Shown: in pieces, positions 20,789 to 28,376 of the stretch
Position numbering within the stretch: the first letter of the stretch is position 1
Layout: every line of letters starts with the position of its first letter
Assembly (NCBI RefSeq): GCF_002899715.1
Contig: NZ_PPEK01000002.1
Location: forward strand, 124,001 to 188,000
Direction of reading: 5' to 3'
DNA: 64,000 nucleotides
Source: Enteroscipio rubneri
Lineage (GTDB): Bacteria; Actinomycetota; Coriobacteriia; Coriobacteriales; Eggerthellaceae
The notes under the pieces: model-generated
The model's database searches: none
What the model was told of the DNA's origin: nothing
What the model saw: only the letters and a program-made list of their open reading frames with translations
Program-made: the position numbers and the translations under genes

Positions 20789-21042
20789 CGCGATCCGGCC
20801 TCGGCGAGGGTGGGGTCGTCTTCGAAGTTGGCGTACACGAGGTTGATGCCCGTGACGCCGGGAATGTCGATGAAACCGCTCGCGATGGCATGCGAATCAT
20901 CGACGGTCTCAGCTTCGATGGTGACGACGATCTTGTAACCGTTCGTCTCGTGCACCTCGACGCCCGCGCGCTCTGCGAGCTCGGCCGACACCTTGTCGGT
21001 GCACTCGGGCTTCGTCTCCACGACCAGACTCGATATTACCAT
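20785..21042 (-). CDS. napD: NapA signal-peptide-binding chaperone NapD
   Basis: 85 residues. The start MVISSLVVETKPECTDKVSAEL and the later GYKIVVTIEAETVDDSHA match the small ferredoxin-like NapD fold, which binds the NapA twin-arginine signal and delays export until the molybdenum cofactor is loaded. GAGGAG precedes the ATG. It overlaps napH, which suggests coupled translation. A strong hairpin separates it from napB. Confidence 0.92.
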   Translation of the reverse strand: MVISSLVVETKPECTDKVSAELAERAGVEVHETNGYKIVVTIEAETVDDSHAIASGFIDIPGVTGINLVYANFEDDPTLAEAGSR

Positions 21043-21103
21043 GATGCTCCTCGCCTTCGTACTTGTTGCTTCCGGTATCCGTGGGTCGGACCGGAGAGGG
21101 AAG

Positions 21104-21132
21104 GACCGGGAGGGTTGTGCGCCCTCCCGGTC
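21104..21132 (-). other. Hairpin between napB and napD
   Basis: GACCGGGAGGG (21104-21114) and CCCTCCCGGTC (21122-21132) form a perfect 11-bp GC-rich stem with a 7-nt loop. No U-tract follows on the nap strand. It may protect the upstream napGAB message or partly reduce napDH expression. Confidence 0.65.
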
Positions 21133-21177
21133 TGCGCGTCCAAAGGCCTTCGGGCCGATGGGGCGCTCGGGCTCTCG

Positions 21178-21519
21178 CTATCCCTGCACGTGGCAGGTAA
21201 TGCACTGCGTGCGGGTGGGTTCGAGTTCCTTCGAATTCGAACCGCCGTCCGCGTAATGGTCCTCAGGCAGCGCGACCGATCCGTTGAGCATGGGATTCGC
21301 CTGATCGTTCGCACCGTGGCAGCCATAGCATCCGTTCGCGCCGAGACTGTCGAAGCGTCCATCGTGCGTGGCGGGCATGAGCGGCGCGGCCCCTTCGGGG
21401 ATGCTTGCGTTGACGTCCGCTTTTGCCGGCTCGCTGCTGCAGCCTGCCACGGCGCCCAGCCCCGCGGCCATCGTCATGACGAGGGCCGCCGTAATCAAAG
21501 ACTTCTTCATCGGTTTCAC
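21178..21519 (-). CDS. napB: NapB-like di-haem cytochrome c, probable lipoprotein
   Basis: 113 residues. An N-terminal helix ends in a lipobox-like AVAG-C27, so after signal peptidase II cleavage it would be lipid-anchored. Two haem c sites follow: C64-YG-C67-H68 and C106-IT-C109-H110. H52 and H88 are candidate sixth ligands. NapB takes electrons from the quinol side and delivers them to NapA. It is shorter than proteobacterial NapB (about 150 residues) and, unlike that soluble protein, appears anchored. It overlaps the napA stop by 4 bp. Confidence 0.85.
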   Translation of the reverse strand: MKPMKKSLITAALVMTMAAGLGAVAGCSSEPAKADVNASIPEGAAPLMPATHDGRFDSLGANGCYGCHGANDQANPMLNGSVALPEDHYADGGSNSKELEPTRTQCITCHVQG

Positions 21520-24080
21520 CCCTCGATCTTCGCGATGGACACGCAGGTCTTCTTGTAGTCGGGTTCCTTGGACAGCGGGCAGTACGTGTCCTGCACGGCC
21601 AGGTTGATAAGTGTTTCCTCTGCGAAGAAGGGAGCGAACACCGTGCCTGCTGGCGGTTGGGTGCGCCCGGCTGTGGACACCTTAATGTCGAATTCTCCGA
21701 ACCGCGATGTCACTTTGACCATGTCGCCGTCCTTCACGCCCAGTGCAGTACAGTCCTCCTGGCTCATGTTGAGCAGTGCCTCGGGCAGCGCTCGGTCAAG
21801 CTCGGGTATGCGGCGCGTCATGGTGCCGGTGTGCCAGTGCTCGAGCAAACGGCCGGTGACGAAGTAGAACGGGAACTCGCTGTCGGGCGTTTCCGCTGGC
21901 GGTTCGTAAGGGCGGAACACCACCGAGGGCTTGGATTTTGCGGATTTGTAGAAGCTGACGTCGTTCGCAAGTCCGGGGGTGCCATACTGGGCGACGCCCA
22001 CCTCGTCGAAGCCGTCTTCCTGCGCCCCGTTCGAGAAGCGCCACTTCGTGGGCAGCCACGTGCCGTCGACTTCGCGCACGGGCCAGGTAAGGCCGTGGTG
22101 GGCCAGGTACTCGTCATAGGGAGCAAGCTGCTTGGCCTCCATCTTCAGCTTGCCTTCGAACGTCCCGTCGGCATTGTCGTTGATAGCCTTGGCTTTTTCG
22201 TTCATGCTCGGGTTCGAGAAGATGCGGTACTCCTCCCAGATAGCCCGGTTCGTCTCGCGATCGTCGCCCTTGAAGTCAGCGGCATCCTTGTCGTAGATGA
22301 AGCCGAAGAGGTGGTCGAAGGCGTCCTCGCCGTCGATCTGCTCGCCGTCGAGGACGCGGCGCGCCACTTCCATGATGGCCCACAGATCCCACTTGGCCTC
22401 TCCCGGAGGATCGACGGCCTTCTCGAATACAGAACTGCGACGCTCGGCGTTTCCGAACTGGCCCTCGCGCTCGACCCACAGCGCTACGGGGAACACCACA
22501 TCGGCGTACTTGGTGGACATCGTCGGATACACCTCGTTCACCACGATGAACGTGTCGAAGATGCCCTGGTTGTCCTCGCCCTTGCCGAGGAAACGCGTGA
22601 GGTTGGGCATGGACTGGGCCCAGTTGTTGTGTGCCGTCCACAGAAAGCCGAGATTGCCCTTGGACATCTCGCGGAATATCTTCACCGTGTGCATGCCGGG
22701 CTTCTGAATTTCGTCAAGGTAGCCTTCCGGAAGATCCCAGATGGCTTCGGTGTAGCGGCGGTGCTGGGGGTTCTTCACCACGAGGTCGGCCGGTAGACGG
22801 TGCGAGAACGTGCCCACCTCGCGCGCCGTTCCACAAGCGGAGGGTTGTCCGGTGAGCGAGAAGGGCCCGCAACCCGGCTTGGCGATTTTGCCGGAAAGCA
22901 GGTGGATGTTGTACAGATTGTGGTTCATCCACGTGCCGCGATTGTGCTGGTTCACGCCCATCGTCCACAGCGACATGACTTTGGCATCCTTGTCCGCGAA
23001 CACCTTGGCGAGTTCTTCGAGGTCCTCGACGGGCACTCCGGAGAGCTCGGAGGTGTATTCGAACGTGTAAGGCGCCAGGCGTGCCGCGAACTCGTCGAAC
23101 GTGATAGGGGCGACATCGTCCACCGTCTTGCCGACATCGGAGGCGTCGTAGCCGTCGTCGGTGGCATTGCCGATGTTCTCTGTGCCTTGTTTGAACTGGA
23201 GGTGGTCGTTCACGAACGCCTCGTCGTAGAGCTTGTTTTGCACCAGGTAGTTGGCGATGCAGTTGGCGATGGCCAAATCGGTGTTGGGCTTGAAGAGCAT
23301 GGTCTTGTCGGCGCTCTCGCTCGTGCGGGTTTTGATGGTGCCCAAGTCGTAATGCCTGACCCCCTCGCCGGAGAGCTTGCGGGCAGTCAGGCGCGAGTAG
23401 AGCATCGGATGTGCTTCGGCCATGTTCGCGCCCCAGGTAACGAACACGTCGGCGTTGTCGAAATCCTCGTAGCAGCCGGCGGGTTCGTCGGTCTGGAACA
23501 CGTTCATGAAGCCCACGACGGCGCTGGCCATGCACAAACGCGCGTTGGGATCGATGTTGTTGGACAGCAGTCCCGCTTTCCAGAACTTTGCGGTGCAGTA
23601 GCCTTCGGTGATGGGCTGTTGGCCGCTTCCCCAGAACGCCAGGCGGTTCTTGTCGTTCTTCCATGTTTCCTTGAGCTTGGACGACACGAGTTCGAGCGCC
23701 TCGTCCCACGTCGCTTCGCGCAAACCCTCGTCGGTGCCCTTTGTGGAGCTGTCATCGCGGATGAGGGGTACGGTCAAGCGGTCTTCGCCGTACAGGATCT
23801 TCGCTAAGTAGTACCCTTTGACGCAGTTGAGGCCGCGATTCGACTGGTTGTCCGGGTCGCCCGTGACACTGATGAGCTTGTTGTCCTTCACCTCGCAGAT
23901 GACGCCGCAGCCGCATCCGCAGAACCGGCAAACGGCCGTGTACTTCTGACCTTCGCCTGCCGCGCCCGCCGTTGCGTTTCCGCTTGAGCAGCCCATAAGC
24001 GACGACATCGTTCCCGCCGCTGCGGCGCTTGCCAGCGCGACGGCCGTCGCTTTGACGAATCCTCGTCTTGAGATGTCCAT
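21516..24080 (-). CDS. napA: Nitrate reductase catalytic subunit NapA (molybdopterin, Tat-exported)
   Basis: 854 residues from ATG 24080, preceded by AAGGAGGGG; ATG 24119 (GAGGAAACC before it) would add 13 residues. The twin-arginine motif SRRGFVK is at residues 4-10. A possible lipobox, LMG-C31, follows, so mature NapA could be lipid-anchored. The [4Fe-4S] ligands are C51, C54, C58 and C86, with K88 next, the electron-relay lysine of the family. The predicted molybdenum ligand is C183 in DPNARLCMASAV. A cysteine ligand, with no serine or selenocysteine, supports a Nap-type nitrate reductase. Formate dehydrogenase or assimilatory reductase roles are less likely given the flanking napB, napD, napG and napH. 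Confidence 0.93.
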   Translation of the reverse strand: MDISRRGFVKATAVALASAAAAGTMSSLMGCSSGNATAGAAGEGQKYTAVCRFCGCGCGVICEVKDNKLISVTGDPDNQSNRGLNCVKGYYLAKILYGEDRLTVPLIRDDSSTKGTDEGLREATWDEALELVSSKLKETWKNDKNRLAFWGSGQQPITEGYCTAKFWKAGLLSNNIDPNARLCMASAVVGFMNVFQTDEPAGCYEDFDNADVFVTWGANMAEAHPMLYSRLTARKLSGEGVRHYDLGTIKTRTSESADKTMLFKPNTDLAIANCIANYLVQNKLYDEAFVNDHLQFKQGTENIGNATDDGYDASDVGKTVDDVAPITFDEFAARLAPYTFEYTSELSGVPVEDLEELAKVFADKDAKVMSLWTMGVNQHNRGTWMNHNLYNIHLLSGKIAKPGCGPFSLTGQPSACGTAREVGTFSHRLPADLVVKNPQHRRYTEAIWDLPEGYLDEIQKPGMHTVKIFREMSKGNLGFLWTAHNNWAQSMPNLTRFLGKGEDNQGIFDTFIVVNEVYPTMSTKYADVVFPVALWVEREGQFGNAERRSSVFEKAVDPPGEAKWDLWAIMEVARRVLDGEQIDGEDAFDHLFGFIYDKDAADFKGDDRETNRAIWEEYRIFSNPSMNEKAKAINDNADGTFEGKLKMEAKQLAPYDEYLAHHGLTWPVREVDGTWLPTKWRFSNGAQEDGFDEVGVAQYGTPGLANDVSFYKSAKSKPSVVFRPYEPPAETPDSEFPFYFVTGRLLEHWHTGTMTRRIPELDRALPEALLNMSQEDCTALGVKDGDMVKVTSRFGEFDIKVSTAGRTQPPAGTVFAPFFAEETLINLAVQDTYCPLSKEPDYKKTCVSIAKIEG

Positions 24081-24184
24081 GACACCCCTCCTTCTGTTCC
24101 CGTCGTTCTGTTCGTCCATGGTTTCCTCGTCCTTCAACGGTTCTGAGCCGTTCTTGCAGGCCGCGATTCGCTGCGCAGCAGCCG

Positions 24185-24793
24185 TCAAGCCTCGCCTCCG
24201 TCCGCACGTTCGGCATCCGTTGCGATGCGGATGGGTACCTCGGGTTCGCTTACCACGCAACGCTCCACGCACAACCCGCATCCAACGCATTGCTTCTCGT
24301 CGATGACAGGGGCGAACACCGAATGGATGGCGTCGCCTTCGCGGAGGCGATAGTCGATTGCGATGGCCTTGTCGATAAGGGGGCAGACGCGATAGCACAC
24401 CTCGCAGCGCATGCCCTGGAAAGCGATGCAGGCGTCCTCGTCGATGACGGCGACGCCCATGCGGACGTCAGAACGCTCGTCGATGTCGCGCAGTGCGCCG
24501 GTCGGGCATGCTGCGACGCAGGGGAAGTCCTCGCAGAGGCGGCAGGCCTGAGAACGTGCATCGACGATCGGCGTGCCCACAGCCATGCCCACGTCGCTGC
24601 CGGCGGGCCGGATGGCGAGGTAGGGGCAGGCCTGCATGCATGCGCCGCACTTGATGCAGTGCGCCGAGAAATCCGATTCTCCGTGTGCTCCGGGGGGCCG
24701 CAGCAAGAAGGTCTCGCCGCGCGTTGCGCAGTATGCGGCTTGGAGCACGACCATTGCTGCCGATGCGCCTGCTACGATGCTCGATATCCTCAT
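24185..24793 (-). CDS. napG: Ferredoxin-type protein NapG
   Basis: 202 residues from ATG 24793 (AAGGAGGAG before it). A hydrophobic N-terminus (ISSIVAGASAAMVVLQAAYC) could be an uncleaved membrane anchor or a Sec signal; there is no clear RR motif, unlike the NapG-like protein at 0.8 kb. Four ferredoxin clusters follow: CIKCGACMQACP, CRLCEDFPCVAACP, CEVCYRVCP and CVGCGLCVERC. It should carry electrons from NapH to NapB/NapA. It is the first gene of the nap operon. Confidence 0.9.
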   Translation of the reverse strand: MRISSIVAGASAAMVVLQAAYCATRGETFLLRPPGAHGESDFSAHCIKCGACMQACPYLAIRPAGSDVGMAVGTPIVDARSQACRLCEDFPCVAACPTGALRDIDERSDVRMGVAVIDEDACIAFQGMRCEVCYRVCPLIDKAIAIDYRLREGDAIHSVFAPVIDEKQCVGCGLCVERCVVSEPEVPIRIATDAERADGGEA

Positions 24794-24872
24794 GCACTCC
24801 TCCTTGTCGAAATGAATCATGCACCTGCGGGCGCTTTGCGCCTATCGGGGTATGCGCGGGGAAGGAGAAGGC

Positions 24873-24930
24873 AAAACCCTTCATAGGGGAAGGGTTTTAT
24901 TCTATTTTTAGTTAAGAATAATATTGACGT
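24873..24930 (-). promoter_or_regulatory. nap operon leader: AT-rich region and hairpin
   Basis: Read on the minus strand, an AT-rich stretch (24930-24899, containing TATTAT and TAGAAT) is followed by a perfect 10-bp stem of AAAACCCTTC with GAAGGGTTTT (24873-24898). The start of napG lies 80 bp further on. The AT stretch is the most likely promoter region. The hairpin could be a leader element, or a terminator for the opposite strand because T-rich sequence follows it there. I could not find a good FNR or NarL consensus. Confidence 0.45.
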
Positions 24931-25002
24931 GGGAAGAGGCGAGGTTATCTGCAGGGCGGAACGAGGATCGTGCAGTGCAGGTTATCTTCGCATGGAAGCA
25001 CA

Positions 25003-25038
25003 CAAAACGCCGGACTCGCCGAGGCGTCCGGCGTTTTG
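25003..25038 (-). terminator. Terminator after the one-TM protein gene
   Basis: CAAAACGCCGGA (25003-25014) pairs with TCCGGCGTTTTG (25027-25038), a perfect 12-bp stem with flanking A and T runs, working in either direction. Confidence 0.85.
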
Positions 25039-25059
25039 CCGGTCGAGTCGTGGAGGGCT

Positions 25060-25830
25060 TTACGCGGTTATGCGCACGCCGACATACGTGGCGCTTTCGG
25101 GCAGTCCGGATATGCTGTAGACCTCGGAAAGCGCGATGGCCGAGACGCGCCACGAGTACGTCGTGCCGTTCACGTCGATGGATCCGGCGCGGAAGGTGTT
25201 GCCCGCCTCGTCAACAGCCGTCTCGCTCGCCGTGGATACGTCGAAGCCCTCCGCCGCGATGGCGGCTTCGACAGCGGCATCGACGCCTCCAGATGAAAAA
25301 TCGGTGTAGCGCAGGCGCATGCCCAACGCGTTCTCGCGTTCGACCGTGAACGTCCATGACCCGTTGAGCAGGCGCGCGGCGTCGGGCGCATCGAGGTTCG
25401 CGACGCCTTGCTGGTAAAGCAGGCCCGCCTCCGCCAAGCTCACATCGGAAGGCAGCTTGACGAGTTCGAAACCGGCGCCGTCCTCCGAGGGCGAGGGCTC
25501 GTAAGTGGTGAAACCTGCATCGGCGAAGGACTGCTTGATCGAGGCGTCGTCAAGCTGGATGAGCGACGGCAAGCTCGGCAGATCGTAGGTCACTTCGCGT
25601 GCGAGGTTCTCCTCAACGCTCGCCTGGGAACGCGCCGCGCTGCCCTGTATGGAATCCAGCACGTTGAACAGCAGCACGCCGCCAATGAGAGCGGCGATCG
25701 CTACGAAAACGGCCATGAGAGCCAGCTGGCGTCGGGGCATATCGAGCGGTCTGAGCAGGCCGCTGCCGTCCAGGTAGCGAATCGGTCCTTCGTTGTCGAT
25801 GTATTCTTTTCTCTGTGGCTCGAATAGCAT
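25060..25830 (-). CDS. Hypothetical membrane-anchored protein
   Basis: 256 residues, not recognised. A basic N-terminal segment of about 30 residues is followed by one transmembrane helix (LALMAVFVAIAALIGGVLLF, about 36-55). The remaining 200 residues, acidic and rich in A, S, D and T, would be outside the cell. The two halves of the outer part each contain a short hydrophobic-strand pattern, but no catalytic motif or cysteine is seen. The start has a recognisable but weak ribosome site (GCAGGAGTCGCA). It is a single gene with its own terminator, upstream of nap on the same strand. Confidence 0.75.
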   Translation of the reverse strand: MLFEPQRKEYIDNEGPIRYLDGSGLLRPLDMPRRQLALMAVFVAIAALIGGVLLFNVLDSIQGSAARSQASVEENLAREVTYDLPSLPSLIQLDDASIKQSFADAGFTTYEPSPSEDGAGFELVKLPSDVSLAEAGLLYQQGVANLDAPDAARLLNGSWTFTVERENALGMRLRYTDFSSGGVDAAVEAAIAAEGFDVSTASETAVDEAGNTFRAGSIDVNGTTYSWRVSAIALSEVYSISGLPESATYVGVRITA

Positions 25831-26047
25831 TGCGACTCCTGCTGCGGTTCTCGTTTCGTGTGGGCACGTCGTGCGTTCTGCGCATTATAGCATTGCCGGG
25901 CAGAAGCCCTTCTGCGGAATGCGCCCAGCCAAAGCCGGGCGCATTCCGATGCCCGGTGGACGACGTGGGCGCTGCAAGGGTCTATGCCCTGGCAGGTCGA
26001 GATCGCCGCGAAAGGAGACGGGGTTGTGTGCTTTGCCCGGTTCCGCA
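25831..26047. other. Gap with GC-rich inverted repeats upstream of the riboswitch
   Basis: No gene is supported. Several short inverted repeats such as GGAATGCGCCC...GGGCGCATTCC (25917-25949) are present. The latter is a perfect 11-bp stem and may serve as an upstream transcript end on the plus strand. Confidence 0.5.
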
Positions 26048-26076
26048 TTGTGGAGCTGCTCGCCTCGTGTTAGGAT
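26048..26076 (+). promoter_or_regulatory. Promoter for the terC leader
   Basis: TTGTGG (26048-26053) and TAGGAT (26071-26076) are 17 bp apart, with TG in the extended -10 position (TGT before TAGGAT). Transcription would start close to the 5' edge of the predicted riboswitch. Confidence 0.55.
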
Positions 26077-26078
26077 AC

Positions 26079-26177
26079 GTCTCGCCCGTGGGGGAGTAGT
26101 TGGCATGCGGCGCAGAGCGCATGCGGCACGTTCAACATCATGGCCTGAACAGCCTGGCGTGTCTGAAATAACGAGAC
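26079..26177 (+). promoter_or_regulatory. Probable yybP-ykoY (manganese) riboswitch upstream of terC
   Basis: The leader contains the family's hallmark GGGGAGTAG (26091-26099), followed by a perfect hairpin GCATGCG/CGCATGC (26103-26124). A second arm has CACG/CGTG, and GAAATAACG lies between GTCT and AGAC near the 3' side. A closing helix can form between GTCTCG (26079-26084) and CGAGAC (26172-26177). That 3' strand overlaps the first arm of the terminator at 26174, so closing the aptamer would prevent termination. Members of this family bind Mn2+ and often precede terC or other manganese exporters, as here. The identification rests on motif, gene context and arrangement; no covariance search was possible. 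Confidence 0.75.
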
Positions 26178-26225
26178 TCACGGCGCCGCTGCACGATCGT
26201 GCAGCGGCGCCGTGAGTCTTTTTTT
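26174..26225 (+). terminator. Riboswitch expression-platform terminator
   Basis: A perfect 46-bp palindrome (23-bp arms, 26174-26196 and 26197-26219) is followed by seven T residues counting the last arm base. Its 5' arm shares bases with the riboswitch closing helix. It is the strongest terminator in the window and sits 47 bp before the terC start codon. Confidence 0.93.
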
Positions 26226-26272
26226 ATGGAGATGCCCCGGCGGTGAAGCGGACAAGACAGAAGGAGCATTCG

Positions 26273-27373
26273 GTGGACCTTTCGATTTTCACGACGCCTG
26301 AAGCATGGATCAGCTTGGTGACGCTTTTATTCCTCGAGATCGTGCTCGGGGTTGACAACCTCGTGTTCATCTCGATCACGACGAACCGCCTGCCGGCGGA
26401 CAAGCAGCATATCGGCCGTAAGATGGGCCTTGCCGGCGCGCTTCTCATGCGCATCCTGTTCTTGTGCTTTGCCTCGTATCTTGTGCATATGACAACGACT
26501 CTGTTCTCCGTGAATCTCGGCGCATATGAGCACGGCTTCTCGGTGCGCGATCTCGTCTTGCTTGCTGGTGGCGCGTACCTCATATACAAGGGCATCGATG
26601 AGCTGCGCGATACGCTCAAGCTCACCGAGCTCAAGGCCGAGCACTGCGAGGAGCACAAGGCGCTGCACATGATAGGCCTGCCGCAGGCCGTGGGCACCAT
26701 CATGGTCATGGACCTGGTATTCTCAATCGACTCGGTCATCACGGCCGTGGGACTGGCCGACCACCTCATCATCATGATCATCGCTGTCATGCTGGCCGTG
26801 ATACTCATGATGATTTTTATTGATCCTATCTCCGACTTCATCAACGGGCATCCCGAAATGAAGATGCTCGCTCTCACATTTATCGTGGCTATCGGTGCGC
26901 TTCTGGTCATGGACGCAGCCGGGTTCCACACCGGTATCGAACTGCTTCACATGCCGCTCGAGAAGCTTATTGTGTACTTCGCCATGGTGTTCTGCATCGT
27001 GCTTGAACTCATCCAGATGCGCTACAATGCGAACGTTCTCGCATGGCGCAAGGAGCGTTGGAAGAACGAGACGGCTGCGCAGATCGAAAGCGTGCGCACC
27101 GGGATGCTCGAGGAGCTGCGCCGCGACGCTGCCGAGCAGGACAAGGTCTCGAAGCAGGCCGATGGGCGAGCCGAGCGCATCACACCGGTCATCATCGGCA
27201 ACAACGTGTACGTCATGATGCCAATGGACGGGGAGGACGCCGCCTCGTTCAAACAGCTCATGCTCGAGTCTGCTCAAGCTACGAGTGCATTCGCCGATCC
27301 GCTTGAGATCGAAGCCGAGACCGTGGAGGATGCGGGTTCGGAACCGTCGTACGAGGTGCCCGAGAAGAAGTGA
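26273..27373 (+). CDS. TerC-family integral membrane protein (probable Mn exporter)
   Basis: 366 residues from GTG 26273, 6 bp after AAGGAG. The N-terminal two-thirds carries eight or so transmembrane helices with the TerC signatures EIVLGVDNLVFISITTNRLP and VMDLVFSIDSVITAVGLAD, whose aspartates lie in the membrane core. An acidic cytoplasmic tail of about 90 residues follows. TerC proteins have been linked to tellurite resistance, to manganese export, and to metal supply for secreted enzymes. The upstream yybP-ykoY-like leader favours manganese efflux. Confidence 0.92.
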   Translation: MDLSIFTTPEAWISLVTLLFLEIVLGVDNLVFISITTNRLPADKQHIGRKMGLAGALLMRILFLCFASYLVHMTTTLFSVNLGAYEHGFSVRDLVLLAGGAYLIYKGIDELRDTLKLTELKAEHCEEHKALHMIGLPQAVGTIMVMDLVFSIDSVITAVGLADHLIIMIIAVMLAVILMMIFIDPISDFINGHPEMKMLALTFIVAIGALLVMDAAGFHTGIELLHMPLEKLIVYFAMVFCIVLELIQMRYNANVLAWRKERWKNETAAQIESVRTGMLEELRRDAAEQDKVSKQADGRAERITPVIIGNNVYVMMPMDGEDAASFKQLMLESAQATSAFADPLEIEAETVEDAGSEPSYEVPEKK

Positions 27374-27395
27374 GTTGTCCGGATGGGGCCCTCCG

Positions 27396-28304
27396 TCACG
27401 CTCCGAAGAGCTCGTAGCCTTCCTCGGAGACGAAGAAGCGCGCGGCGCGCGGAAGGATGCGAGCCGAGAAGGGCGTCGTAAGCCGTGTGGCTTCTCCGTC
27501 GTACTGCACTTCCATGGGCGGGTCGGCTACAACGTGCACGGTGCGGGCGCGGTGCAGCTCGAGGGCTTCGGTGCGGTCGGGGAAGTCGCCGCCGCGGTCG
27601 AGCAGCCCGGCAAGCACTGCGGGGATGAGCTCGAAGGCGTTCTGGGCTTTAAGCACCACGACGTCGAATACGCCATCGCGCGGTTCGTTCTCGTGGGTGA
27701 CCGTGATGTCGAACTGAATTTTCGAGAAGTTGACAAGCAGGATGCCCAGTCCTTCGCTCTCGATGGTGGTGTCGTCCAGCTCGATGGAGAAACGGGATTT
27801 CTGCGGCAGAGGGTTCGCGATGGCTGCAGAGAGGTAGGCCATTGGACCGAACAGACGCTTGGCCGGTTCGGCTCCGTGCATGATAGCGGCATCATAGCCG
27901 GCTCCGGCCATGATGCCGAACCCGAACCTTCTGCCAGCCACTTCGATCTCGCCGAGGTCGAAGTCGAGCGTTCGTCCCTCGCGAACCATCTTTGCCAGGG
28001 CGTGGGGTTCCATCGGCGAGGCGAGGTTGAGCGTTAGCAGATTTGCCGTGCCGGCGGGGAACGGAAGGATGGGGATGCCGGAATTTGCCAACAGGTAGCT
28101 GACCGTCGCCACGGTGCCGTCTCCGCCGCTTGCCACCACGGCGTCGAAGCCTTCGGCACCGGCGAGCAGAGCGCCGACGTCGGTTGTGCCGTCGGTTGAG
28201 CGCAGACACACCTCGTCGCCGTCACGGGCGAAGGATCGTACGAAGTCGTAGACGGCCCCTTCGCCGAAGCCCGATGCAAGGTTGTTGATGACGAGCAGTT
28301 TCAC
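27396..28304 (-). CDS. Diacylglycerol/lipid kinase family protein
   Basis: 302 residues from GTG 28304, after GAAAGGGA. The N-terminal kinase domain has the glycine-rich VVASGGDGTVATVSYLL motif near residue 65 and PFPAGTANLLTLNL, both hallmarks of the DAGK/YegS/BmrU family. The C-terminal beta-sandwich has DGVFDVVVLK and VQYDGEATRL. It phosphorylates diacylglycerol or a related lipid using ATP. In Gram-positive bacteria this recycles diacylglycerol from lipoteichoic-acid-type synthesis; that role is an inference. It converges with terC 22 bp away and is divergent from the ribonuclease D gene. Confidence 0.93.
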   Translation of the reverse strand: MKLLVINNLASGFGEGAVYDFVRSFARDGDEVCLRSTDGTTDVGALLAGAEGFDAVVASGGDGTVATVSYLLANSGIPILPFPAGTANLLTLNLASPMEPHALAKMVREGRTLDFDLGEIEVAGRRFGFGIMAGAGYDAAIMHGAEPAKRLFGPMAYLSAAIANPLPQKSRFSIELDDTTIESEGLGILLVNFSKIQFDITVTHENEPRDGVFDVVVLKAQNAFELIPAVLAGLLDRGGDFPDRTEALELHRARTVHVVADPPMEVQYDGEATRLTTPFSARILPRAARFFVSEEGYELFGA

Positions 28305-28376
28305 AGATTCCCTTTCAGTTGCTATGATGGCATGGTACAACATGGAGCGAGAGTCGCACAAGGTAAGGAACAATCG

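Noticed and set aside
24899-24930. An FNR/CRP or NarL operator for nap
   Set aside because: The AT-rich stretch has no TTGAT-N4-ATCAA or heptamer pair good enough to call.
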